From: Nitrospiraceae bacterium UBA2166
GTDB taxonomy: Bacteria > Nitrospirota > Nitrospiria > Nitrospirales > UBA2166
NCBI GenBank assembly: GCA_002328825.1
Contig: DCWI01000051.1
Coordinates: forward strand, 1-36,121
Length of the DNA: 36,121 nt
Direction of reading: 5' to 3'
The position numbers and the translations under genes are program-made. The notes beneath the pieces are model-generated. The model had not been told where the DNA came from. It did no database searches and saw only the letters and a program-made list of their open reading frames with translations. This document shows, in pieces, positions 24,646 to 32,292 of this stretch. The number at the start of each line of letters is the position of its first letter. Position 1 is the first letter of the stretch.

Positions 24646-25110
24646 GTGAGAGCTCATAGGGTGAATATTAGTTTTGTGTGTTGCATCTTTTTGGCAGCGA
24701 TTGTAATTGGGAGCGCTGAATTACATGCAATCGACTCAAGTATGCCGTTTGTGGCAATACAACATAGTGGGACGACTGCCAATCTTTCCAGCGTAGTATT
24801 TGTTAATCAAGAAAAAGGATGGGCGGTAGGAGAAGGTGGGACCATCATTTATACTACTGATGGAGGAAATCATTGGCTCACTCAAACGAATGCGATGAGT
24901 ACGAACCTGATGAGTGTAGATTTTGTCGATGAAAAGCATGGATGGGCAGTTGGAAAGCAGGGAACGGTGATACATACACGCGATGGAGGAAACACCTGGG
25001 TGCACGATAAACTTATAACTGATCAGGATCTCTGGGATCTTTCTTTTCTTACACCTACACGTGGATGGGCAGTGGGATCAGGAGGAACTATTCTTCAATT
25101 GCGTAATTAA
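24646..25110 (+). CDS. exported Ycf48/BNR-repeat protein, short
   Basis: The 154-residue product has a signal peptide (basic MRAHR, then hydrophobic ISFVCCIFLAAIVIGSAELHA). Three repeats follow with the pattern GWAVG, G(T/N)I, T.DGG..W (for example GWAVGEGGTIIYTTDGGNHW), typical of Ycf48-like beta-propellers. Ycf48 itself helps photosystem II assembly, but similar repeat proteins occur widely in non-phototrophs. Known Ycf48 proteins have about twice as many repeats, so this chain must pair with another copy or be a fragment. The start is GTG; a second GTG at 24661 would shorten the basic end. Confidence 0.75.
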   Translation: MRAHRVNISFVCCIFLAAIVIGSAELHAIDSSMPFVAIQHSGTTANLSSVVFVNQEKGWAVGEGGTIIYTTDGGNHWLTQTNAMSTNLMSVDFVDEKHGWAVGKQGTVIHTRDGGNTWVHDKLITDQDLWDLSFLTPTRGWAVGSGGTILQLRN

Positions 25111-25117
25111 TATCAAC

Positions 25118-25564
25118 ATGAAGATAGTGAAATTATTTTCGGAAGCAAAAACCCCAATCAAGGCGACAAGTGAATCCGCAGGCTTTGATCTATTTGCACG
25201 AGAGACCACTTATGTTCCAGGGAGTGTATCTGAAGCGGGTCGAGTTACTATTGGACGCGCACTCATCCCCACCGGAATTGCTGTTGAAATTCCTTCCGGA
25301 TGTGTAGGGCGGATTGGATCACGGTCAGGATTGTCTATAAAGCATAACATTGAGGTTGGTGCTGGGTGGATTGATCCTGATTACCGTGGAGAAGTTATGG
25401 TTGAATTGAAAAATTTTGGAGCGGAAGGTTTTCAAGTTGAGCAAGGTGCTCGTATGGCACAATTGTTTGTACTGAATGGTGTCAACATCGATGTTGAAAT
25501 AGTGGATTCACTCTCAAAAACTAAACGATCAGATGGTGGATTTGGTTCGACTGGTACATTCTAG
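25118..25564 (+). CDS. dut: deoxyuridine 5'-triphosphate nucleotidohydrolase (dUTPase)
   Basis: Dut hydrolyses dUTP to dUMP, which keeps uracil out of DNA and feeds dTMP synthesis. All five trimeric dUTPase motifs are present in the 148-residue product: AGFDLFA (21-27), RSGLSIKH (69-76), GWIDPDYRGE (83-92), RMAQL (112-116) and the C-terminal RSDGGFGSTG (137-146). The open frame extends upstream into the Ycf48-like gene, but ATG at 25118 gives the family start. No ribosome binding site is obvious. The ankyrin gene starts at the base after its stop codon. Confidence 0.96.
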   Translation: MKIVKLFSEAKTPIKATSESAGFDLFARETTYVPGSVSEAGRVTIGRALIPTGIAVEIPSGCVGRIGSRSGLSIKHNIEVGAGWIDPDYRGEVMVELKNFGAEGFQVEQGARMAQLFVLNGVNIDVEIVDSLSKTKRSDGGFGSTGTF

Positions 25565-25972
25565 ATGAAAGCAAATACTACCAAAGAGCTGTCAAGTGAG
25601 GCTACTATTATTTGTCCGTTATATTTCTTATTCATTATAGTGTTGATCGCCAGTTGGAGTGGTGTTGCGTGTACTGAAAATGTGAAACTTCCTCCTTTGC
25701 ACATGGCGGCACAGACTGGAATTCTTGTCGAGGTCAAACAACTGATTATCGGTGGCTACGATGTTAATCAGCGTGATGGAAAATATGGATCCACCCCACT
25801 TCACCAGGCTGTCTTGTTCGGCCATGAGAACATTGTCGAGTTTTTGATTGCGGAGGGGGCTGATGTCAATGCACAAAACAGTGCAGGGTTTTCTCCTCTG
25901 TATTTAGCTCAAGAAAAAGGATATGGTTCTATCGTCACGTTGCTTGCCAAACATGGGGCTACCAAACAATAA
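25565..25972 (+). CDS. exported ankyrin-repeat protein
   Basis: The 135-residue product starts with a hydrophobic segment (CPLYFLFIIVLIASWSGVAC, residues 17-36) that looks like a signal peptide; the cysteine at its end could be lipidated, though the lipobox is poor. About three ankyrin repeats follow: PPLHMAAQTG, TPLHQAVLFGHENIVEFLIAE with GADVNAQN, and SPLYLAQEKGYGSIVTLLAK. The fold usually mediates protein contacts; no partner can be named. Its ATG touches the dut stop codon, so it is probably translated by coupling. A GAGCAC/GTGCTC inverted repeat (26109-26141) lies in the convergent space downstream. Confidence 0.8.
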   Translation: MKANTTKELSSEATIICPLYFLFIIVLIASWSGVACTENVKLPPLHMAAQTGILVEVKQLIIGGYDVNQRDGKYGSTPLHQAVLFGHENIVEFLIAEGADVNAQNSAGFSPLYLAQEKGYGSIVTLLAKHGATKQ

Positions 25973-26169
25973 TAGGTCCTTTGGTGGGTTGAATCGTTTC
26001 GATGCTCTAGCTTGAGGTTAGTTTGATGATACAGCCTAGTGGTAATTGAGGATGCGTGTACACTATAAGTAGTATGAATGCAGAGTTTTTTGTGTTTCAT
26101 TCAGGCCTGAGCACGATGAGGCTTTCGGCTAAGCTGTGCTCGAAACTTAGATCAGTATTTTGCTAAGTG

Positions 26170-27636
26170 TTAAGGAATTAACCTTCCTTCCTTTTTATTA
26201 GTTGTCGCACCTGTTGTTTGTGTGGGCTTGGAAGAAAACGTGGAGTAGGCTAGCTTTGCCATGATCTGATCTACTGTTTTTCTTTCCGGAGGGCAATGCT
26301 TTTGGCGGGTAAAAATTTGGGGGTCATAATTCCCATCTTCTTCAATCCATTCAATCCCATCTGATTTTCCATATACAAACTTCGGGTTGGAAAATTGTTG
26401 GAGTTTTGAGATGCCTGCAAACCCGATGACAAATGCATAATTGCAACTTGCACGACCATCTCGAAGGGCAGACGATCCATACCCTGCCATGCCCAGGTAG
26501 TCACACATTATTTCTCTAATTGGTCTTGTGCAATCCACAACTTTTGCATCGATTCCTCTGTGGGCTAGATAATGACGTAACTGTTCAGGCCACCGTCCTG
26601 TTCCATCAGGGTGGACTCTCAGGTGTATATTTCTTGCATTGGTTTTTGTCATGACGGTCTTGAAATCACGGTAGAACAAATACAGTGCATCATCAGAAAT
26701 GCTATCAAGGTTTAAAAACCCACTCAAGGGCGATAGAATAGTGCTTTTCAGTGTTTCACTATGATTGCACTGACAAGAGCCTTTTGATGGATATTGTGCG
26801 ACATACACATCGGTGTGTTTGAAAAGTAATGCGTGCGCTTCTGCTTCACGATCATCAAACAATATCAATGCGTTGGAACGGCCAGATCCCAACTGGGTCA
26901 TCGAATCATATGGTCCAAGAGGAAATGTTTTGTGCGCGATTAACAATGGAAAGACGATCCTATTAACAATGTAATCGGTGTAAATTTTTATTAGTTTGAG
27001 AGGGTGCGTCGTATTTATTTTTGTGATTATAAACCAGCTCAATGATTGCCTTGTAAAGCGGCGAACTTGTTTTCTTATACGTAGAAGAAATCCCGCTTTT
27101 GATAGAGGCATTGAACTGTCCGCGTCAGATAGTATTAAAAATTTTTTAATTGCGTGTGTTGGTAGAGTAGTTGTTTTTGGCCAGGTATGCCGTTGATACG
27201 TTGGAGCGGTTTCTCCAGCAAGCAGCTGCTGTACAATCTTTTCGTTATACATAAACAAAAACGAGTTATTATGCGACATGCAAACTGAAATACAGTGTTT
27301 TGGTAAAATGCATTCAAAAATATACCTTTCTGGCACTTGCATCTCAGAACAGGTTAGCCATAAATCAAAATTATGCCTTTTGAGTAAGGGGATTATCTTT
27401 GCCATGCAGAGATGAAACTTAGTGCGGCTTTTGACTTTTGGGAGCAGGATATATTGTTCTATTACATTATTCTTCTTCCATCCATCAAGGAGTTCGTTGA
27501 GGCCTTGGGGCGTAGATTGATTAGACAACAAAACCACAACTTCGAACTGTTTTGTAAGAGCAGGAATTAACGGCGCAATAAACTCTATAAATGTTCGCGA
27601 CACCCAATAAATCAAGAGTTTCTTTTTCTGTGCCAT
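26170..27636 (-). CDS. putative glycosyltransferase, GT-B-like
   Basis: I do not recognise a named family. The 488-residue soluble-looking protein starts KLLIYWVSRTFIEFIAPLIP, like the first Rossmann unit of GT-B enzymes. A second half has LRVHPDG (339-345), VVDCTRPIREIM and GYGSSALRDG (385-394), which resembles the donor-binding half of UDP-GlcNAc 2-epimerase or CDP-glycerol/polysialyl transferase folds. It stands downstream of the nonulosonate synthase gene on the same strand, so transfer of a nonulosonic acid to a surface glycan is a reasonable guess. A 414-base gap separates it from the preceding gene and may hold its own promoter. Its AT-rich, less biased codon use suggests transfer with the module. 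Confidence 0.6.
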   Translation of the reverse strand: MAQKKKLLIYWVSRTFIEFIAPLIPALTKQFEVVVLLSNQSTPQGLNELLDGWKKNNVIEQYILLPKVKSRTKFHLCMAKIIPLLKRHNFDLWLTCSEMQVPERYIFECILPKHCISVCMSHNNSFLFMYNEKIVQQLLAGETAPTYQRHTWPKTTTLPTHAIKKFLILSDADSSMPLSKAGFLLRIRKQVRRFTRQSLSWFIITKINTTHPLKLIKIYTDYIVNRIVFPLLIAHKTFPLGPYDSMTQLGSGRSNALILFDDREAEAHALLFKHTDVYVAQYPSKGSCQCNHSETLKSTILSPLSGFLNLDSISDDALYLFYRDFKTVMTKTNARNIHLRVHPDGTGRWPEQLRHYLAHRGIDAKVVDCTRPIREIMCDYLGMAGYGSSALRDGRASCNYAFVIGFAGISKLQQFSNPKFVYGKSDGIEWIEEDGNYDPQIFTRQKHCPPERKTVDQIMAKLAYSTFSSKPTQTTGATTNKKEGRLIP

Positions 27637-28050
27637 CTATTTTTTTAAGTTTGATGTATTGATACAGTAATTTATCATGGTGAATACGCAATGCTCACTC
27701 TGAAAGCCTCTCATTAATATGCTAAGCACAATTTCCTAAAGATTTATGTGAAGACAATACGGTCTTGAGCCTAGCTCACTACGGGAAGAAAATCTGTTGT
27801 TCTACTTCGGGTTGTCGCTATGATCTTTCACTCTAACCATGTGTGCTCATGGGTGTTTTAAGACAATCAGAGGTGGCGGTCATTGCAGGATAGTCTGTAG
27901 TCAACGGTTACCTATCTAAAAGTTAGAGAGAAAATGTTTTTCTCCAATCTGAGGATATTATTTGGATATAAAATTCGCCAATGTTTCTGCGCGTTTGCCT
28001 AGATCGGTACCATTCACGCTGAGGGTTTTCACAATGGGGTTCAGGAACAA
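27637..28050. other. intergenic gap inside the surface-sugar module
   Basis: This 414-base gap separates the asparagine-synthetase-like gene from the glycosyltransferase gene, both on the minus strand. I see no open frame with support. A small hairpin, GAGAAAA/TTTTCTC with a three-base loop (27928-27944), is present but has no T tract on either strand, so it is not a convincing terminator. Confidence 0.4.
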
Positions 28051-29979
28051 TTATTCGTACCATCCTGTTAGCGTCAGAAATGCAAGAGCAGAAAGGTCTG
28101 CTTTTTCTGCTGGGATCTCTTCACCTGCCAAATAGTGTTCGACAATGCTGTTCATGTAAGCTAGGTCAAAATACTCTGGGGAAAGAAGCGCTTCGTATTT
28201 TCGATGTTTTAATCGTTCTTTGATGAGTGGAGTGTAGGCCGATGCATAAATAAACTCCCCAGCAAAGTTGAAGGTTGGGTCTGTATCGTAGATATAAGAA
28301 TGCGGGCCAACCTGTAAGTGCATTGGGTAGTCAATTTTGTTTTCAAGCATCCATTTAAGGGGGTATTTTGTTGGTCGTATCTCAAGACCTCGGCCAGCGG
28401 ATTCTGGCATTTCTGAAAGAAATTCGTGCAGACGGCTATCGTGGAATGGCAAGTTCATTTCAAAGCCCTGCTTTTCAGCAGTGTAACCCAAAGTCGTGAC
28501 AGTCCCGCCTTGCCAGTGGAATGAATTATAGAGATGAATGTACCACGAATATAACGTCTCTGGCGTTGCGACTTTTGCAGGTGCATTGAAATATTGTTCT
28601 TCCATCTCTGAGCTATAAGACTCACGACCATTTTTTGTGAGTATGCTGGAGTTCTCCAGAGACCAGCCTGGCATACGAAGATCTCTGGTGAAAAGGCTAG
28701 CAAATAATTGACGTGCACAATCCTCGTGGGTGACGGCGAGTTTCTCGAATGTTTTCCCTTGGTGCTGGCGCTTGAGGAGATCATAGATCACGTCTTCTTC
28801 AGCATTTTTTTCAAGCATCAATCGAAAGAAATTTGGCCCAAAAAGATAGGATGCCATCTTGTCGCTATATTCTCGAAATGCCAGCACAGGGTGGCCGTGA
28901 ATTGTGGTGTGTTGGCTAAATCCAAGATTGTGGATGCCATCACTGATCTCACCAGAAAAGATCGCTTCGCCACTGGTTGTGGACGTGATATGTTCGGATA
29001 ACAATGCCCACAAGTACATTGACAACCCAGAGAACATATGTGATCGCTGAAACTCTTCCCAACGATCAACGATTTCTGGTCCCCTGTGCGCGTGGTTTAT
29101 TTCTGTGATATCAAGCTCTACTCCAAAATAATCTGTCACAGCCTTAACTCGCGTTAACTCAAAGGGGTTGCTGATACCTGAACGGTCAGAAAAATTAAAA
29201 CGTCCTATGACTGCGCGAACATTTTTTGGACCGTGCAAATGGACTAATCCAGCAAGAATGGATGTCGAATCCCACCCTGATGATACATATACAACATTAC
29301 CGTTTGGCGATGACATTTTTTCTAGAGCATCCAAGAAAATATCTGAGTATCGGTGAAGATGCTTGCTTCCAAATTCTTCGTCCGTTTCGACAATATGGGG
29401 AGGGGTATCGTAGAAACGGGTTGCATTGTTTTCCCAAAGAGCTATTTCGTTAACACCAAGGCGGCTTACTCCAGTGTAAAGTGTTTTTCTTTTTGGTGGA
29501 CGAAATCCATATACAAGGAGAGAATGAGCTACTGCAACTTGATCGTATTTGATCGCATTTTCTTTGAATGGAAGCATGCTCAGGTCAGACGCAAAAATAA
29601 TTCCGTCTCCTATGCGCTGATAATAAAGATCAACTTTTCCGTAGCGATCGCAACAAATTTCTGCTGACCCATTGTCGTAGATTCTGACAAGGATATATCT
29701 TCCTTCAATATCTCGTGCGCATTGTTCTGCTCGTTTTGAACAGACAACCGTGTGAAATGCTGTGTCCTTTATGTTTAGGCGTGAGATGCTATCCGTTCCA
29801 TTTCGTTGCCCAGTGACACTTCCGCAGAACACTGCTCGGACTTGATTACCTGCTTTGATGGGTATGGCCGTTGAGTCCCCTTGTACCAAAAAGTCAGGTG
29901 TTCTATACAGAGTATCTAGCCCATCACGATCCCTGTACACATCGACTAAGTTCTTGCCTCCAATAATCCTAATATTCAT
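28051..29979 (-). CDS. asparagine-synthetase-like protein lacking the glutaminase cysteine
   Basis: The 642-residue product has the two-domain layout of AsnB-type enzymes. The N-terminal part (about 1-195) keeps class II amidotransferase-like strands (EGRYILVRIYDNGS, DGIIFASDLSML) but starts MNIRIIGG, without the catalytic cysteine at position 2. The synthetase domain has the ATP loop SSGWDST (233-239) instead of the usual SGGxDS, and the C-terminal KYPLKWMLEN region typical of the family. It could use free ammonia or a different amine, or join a carboxylate and an amine as beta-lactam synthetases do. It follows the synthase-cytidylyltransferase gene by 29 bases, which suggests it decorates a nonulosonic acid or a linked glycan; this is inference. 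Confidence 0.75.
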   Translation of the reverse strand: MNIRIIGGKNLVDVYRDRDGLDTLYRTPDFLVQGDSTAIPIKAGNQVRAVFCGSVTGQRNGTDSISRLNIKDTAFHTVVCSKRAEQCARDIEGRYILVRIYDNGSAEICCDRYGKVDLYYQRIGDGIIFASDLSMLPFKENAIKYDQVAVAHSLLVYGFRPPKRKTLYTGVSRLGVNEIALWENNATRFYDTPPHIVETDEEFGSKHLHRYSDIFLDALEKMSSPNGNVVYVSSGWDSTSILAGLVHLHGPKNVRAVIGRFNFSDRSGISNPFELTRVKAVTDYFGVELDITEINHAHRGPEIVDRWEEFQRSHMFSGLSMYLWALLSEHITSTTSGEAIFSGEISDGIHNLGFSQHTTIHGHPVLAFREYSDKMASYLFGPNFFRLMLEKNAEEDVIYDLLKRQHQGKTFEKLAVTHEDCARQLFASLFTRDLRMPGWSLENSSILTKNGRESYSSEMEEQYFNAPAKVATPETLYSWYIHLYNSFHWQGGTVTTLGYTAEKQGFEMNLPFHDSRLHEFLSEMPESAGRGLEIRPTKYPLKWMLENKIDYPMHLQVGPHSYIYDTDPTFNFAGEFIYASAYTPLIKERLKHRKYEALLSPEYFDLAYMNSIVEHYLAGEEIPAEKADLSALAFLTLTGWYE

Positions 29980-30008
29980 GACATCTCCATCACCAAGTGA
30001 CCAGTGGA

Positions 30009-31778
30009 TTAAATGGTTAATTGAGTATTTACGGCGTAATTCAAATATTTCTGCTGCTTATGCATGTTGATCTGTGCAATTTTTGGGTTTTCCTTTAGCC
30101 AATCGAGAGCATCTCCGAGTGTAAAGTTAGGATTTACGTCAGAAAAATATGTGTAGATCTTTGAGAACAACTCAAGATCTTCCTGATAGTCCAACGTGAT
30201 ACGGAGACATGGATCAAAGTCATAGTCTGACGTTACATAATGGGTACTGAAATAGTGCTCGTTTTCTAAATAATATTCAAGGTATTCTGTATTAGATGGC
30301 ACAACGACAGTATCAAGAATTGTTTTCAATATATTGATACTCACTACTTCCTTAGCTGTTCCAAACGGCATATTCGCCATAAAGGTAACGTCACAGCAAC
30401 GTTTGAGATGGCTTTCTACAGCCTTATCTATCATCACTTCATCGCATAAAATACAATCACCTGTTATGCGAACGAAATGATCAAGGCTATGCGCCTTGGC
30501 AGCTTCATAATATCGAGATGCGACATTATCTAAGGATCCCCTAAACACTGGAACAGATTCTCTCTGAGCCATTTGAGCCAGCGGGTCATCGGATGGATCT
30601 GTTGATGTCGCTAAGACAATGCAATCCAGAGATCGACAACGCTTTACCCGATCAATTACCAATGCAATACTTTCACGACCACAAATTTTTCTCATGGCTT
30701 TATTGGGCAGTCTGTTTGATGAACACCGAGCTACAATAATTGCTCCGATCTTATTGTTGAGGTTTGCGTATTGGTATAGTGTGCCTGTACTCAGGTTCTT
30801 GGCGAGCTGTTTTCCTACCAATCTCTCGCTCGAAACAGGGATTGCATTCGTCGAATCTTTTTTATATTCGATGTCGTTTGGGCATATGATATGGGCTTTA
30901 GGTAGATCTCGACGCACACAAGGGCTTTTTTTGAACATTTTTCGGTATTGTCTTTCGTATTCGTTAACCATCCCTGCAGGTTCTAGTAAAGGGGCTAAGG
31001 TATGAACTCTTTGAACAAATTTACAAAAATCAAATTTGCTCAGAGCAGATTGGTAGTCCGTCCACTTATTTGCTCGGTCAATGGTGATATGTTTTTCAAT
31101 GATGCATGCTCCTTTGGCTAATGCCATTAGTGGTATAGCAGACGCCTCTTCACGACTGCCATCGATATGATCAGAAAATCCTACTTTCACTCCAAATGGG
31201 GCATATTTGGTAATGAGATCACTGATTTCGTCAAGTGAATGCGCTTCGATTGGTGTTGGGAATGTTTGCACTCCTGTCATGAGAATGATTTGACTTATGA
31301 GTTGTTTTTGTTTGAGAAAATTCAGGAGGTGATAGACTTCGCTACGATGTGCACCTCCGATACCAATGATAACTGGTTTATCCAGCATGGCTATATCAGC
31401 GATAAAGTGACTGTTCAATAGGTCTTCAGAGTGAACTTTGTACCCATCAACTCCCAAATTGGTTGCCAATGTTAGGCTTTCGCGTCCAAAAACGTCGGAA
31501 ACAATGCTAAGGCCAAGCTTCCTAGCATGGTCAATTGCCTGACGCCACTGGCGTTCATTTAGTACAAGTTTCTCAAAAATACTCCAGGCCTCTTCACCAG
31601 GAATTGCACGTTCTTCGAGAGTAAAAATCTGAAATTTCACAATCTTAGCACTACTCTCTGCAACAGCATCAATCAGTTGAAGCAATTTATCGGGGTCACC
31701 AGAATGGCCACAAGCAATTTCACCGATGACGTACCCTCTGTGAGGTGCTAGATCATCAAAGTGAATCATTGAACTCAT
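30009..31778 (-). CDS. nonulosonic acid synthase fused to SpsF-like cytidylyltransferase
   Basis: The 589-residue protein joins two steps of sialic-acid-type sugar metabolism. Residues 12-280 are a NeuB/SpsE-type synthase, which condenses phosphoenolpyruvate with a six-carbon amino sugar: VIGEIACGHSGDP (17-29), KFQ (48-50), GFSDHI (200-205) and EKHITID (228-234). Residues 285-340 look like the C-terminal antifreeze-like SAF domain (RLVGKQLAKNLSTGT). Residues 343-589 are an SpsF/NeuA-like nucleotidyltransferase with IIVARCSSNRLPNKAM and VRITGDCILCD, expected to activate the acid as CMP-sugar. The start may be ATG at 31778 or 31769; neither has a clear ribosome binding site. The exact sugar (neuraminic, legionaminic, pseudaminic or other) cannot be told. 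Confidence 0.85.
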   Translation of the reverse strand: MSSMIHFDDLAPHRGYVIGEIACGHSGDPDKLLQLIDAVAESSAKIVKFQIFTLEERAIPGEEAWSIFEKLVLNERQWRQAIDHARKLGLSIVSDVFGRESLTLATNLGVDGYKVHSEDLLNSHFIADIAMLDKPVIIGIGGAHRSEVYHLLNFLKQKQLISQIILMTGVQTFPTPIEAHSLDEISDLITKYAPFGVKVGFSDHIDGSREEASAIPLMALAKGACIIEKHITIDRANKWTDYQSALSKFDFCKFVQRVHTLAPLLEPAGMVNEYERQYRKMFKKSPCVRRDLPKAHIICPNDIEYKKDSTNAIPVSSERLVGKQLAKNLSTGTLYQYANLNNKIGAIIVARCSSNRLPNKAMRKICGRESIALVIDRVKRCRSLDCIVLATSTDPSDDPLAQMAQRESVPVFRGSLDNVASRYYEAAKAHSLDHFVRITGDCILCDEVMIDKAVESHLKRCCDVTFMANMPFGTAKEVVSINILKTILDTVVVPSNTEYLEYYLENEHYFSTHYVTSDYDFDPCLRITLDYQEDLELFSKIYTYFSDVNPNFTLGDALDWLKENPKIAQINMHKQQKYLNYAVNTQLTI

Positions 31779-31780
31779 TG

Positions 31781-32011
31781 TCAGCGTGTAGGTTTGTGAT
31801 AGTGCGTATTAACTGTCGACTTTGGTCTAAGAAAAAGTAATTCACTTAAGAGTTCCAAAACGCTGGCTGTTTTGTGTGAAAATCCCTCATGAAGGTTCTT
31901 TTGCACTCCTGTTATGAGATTGAGCACACAAGTCACGTCGTATCTATTATATAACTGGAGAGGGGCGTAATTTTCATTTTTGCGCGCACCTATTCGGTTT
32001 GTAATTTTCAT
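31781..32011 (-). CDS. small hypothetical ORF before the synthase gene, doubtful
   Basis: I do not recognise this 76-residue product. It has no signal peptide or clear domain, and a mildly hydrophobic middle (VTCVLNLITGV and ASVLELLSELLFL). A TTG at 32038 would extend it by nine residues, and the frame is closed by a stop soon above that. Its TGA stop lies two bases before the synthase ATG, the spacing expected for coupled translation, which is the main reason to list it. It may be a real leader gene, a remnant of a longer gene, or chance. Confidence 0.25.
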   Translation of the reverse strand: MKITNRIGARKNENYAPLQLYNRYDVTCVLNLITGVQKNLHEGFSHKTASVLELLSELLFLRPKSTVNTHYHKPTR

Positions 32012-32292
32012 TGTGCCGAGTGGTCCATTGTTCGTCAAGGACGAACAATACTATTCTCTTCGAAAGAATTTCTCTATTGATTTCAGTAACACTTTTTTAA
32101 GCTCTATACGGTTGTAGTACAATCGTAACGTTTAGCGAATGATTCCTCATTAGGGTTGGGCTAAGGAGACTGTGCCACAACGGAAAATCAATCAAATCGT
32201 TCTCGTTGATTTGGCCCAGGGGAGATTAAAAGAACTGAAAAAGACGGTGCAAGTGTGACAGAAAAATGTAGTGCTTAGTGCAGGAGTCTGCT
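32012..32292. other. divergent intergenic region
   Basis: This stretch separates the minus-strand sugar module from the plus-strand YVTN gene and should hold promoters for both. A TACAAT at about 32118-32123 could be a -10 element on the plus strand, without a clear -35 partner. A short 28-codon frame with a strong ribosome binding site (32172-32258) is listed separately. Confidence 0.35.
32172..32258 (+). CDS. candidate small protein, 28 residues
   Basis: A GTG-initiated frame follows AAGGAG at ideal spacing (AAGGAG, five bases, GTG). The product is basic, MPQRKINQIVLVDLAQGRLK and eight further residues ending in VQV, and could form one amphipathic helix. It has no recognised family. It lies 34 bases before the YVTN gene and may be a leader peptide, a short protein or the remnant of a longer gene. 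Only the ribosome binding site and codon regularity support it. Confidence 0.35.
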   Translation: MPQRKINQIVLVDLAQGRLKELKKTVQV

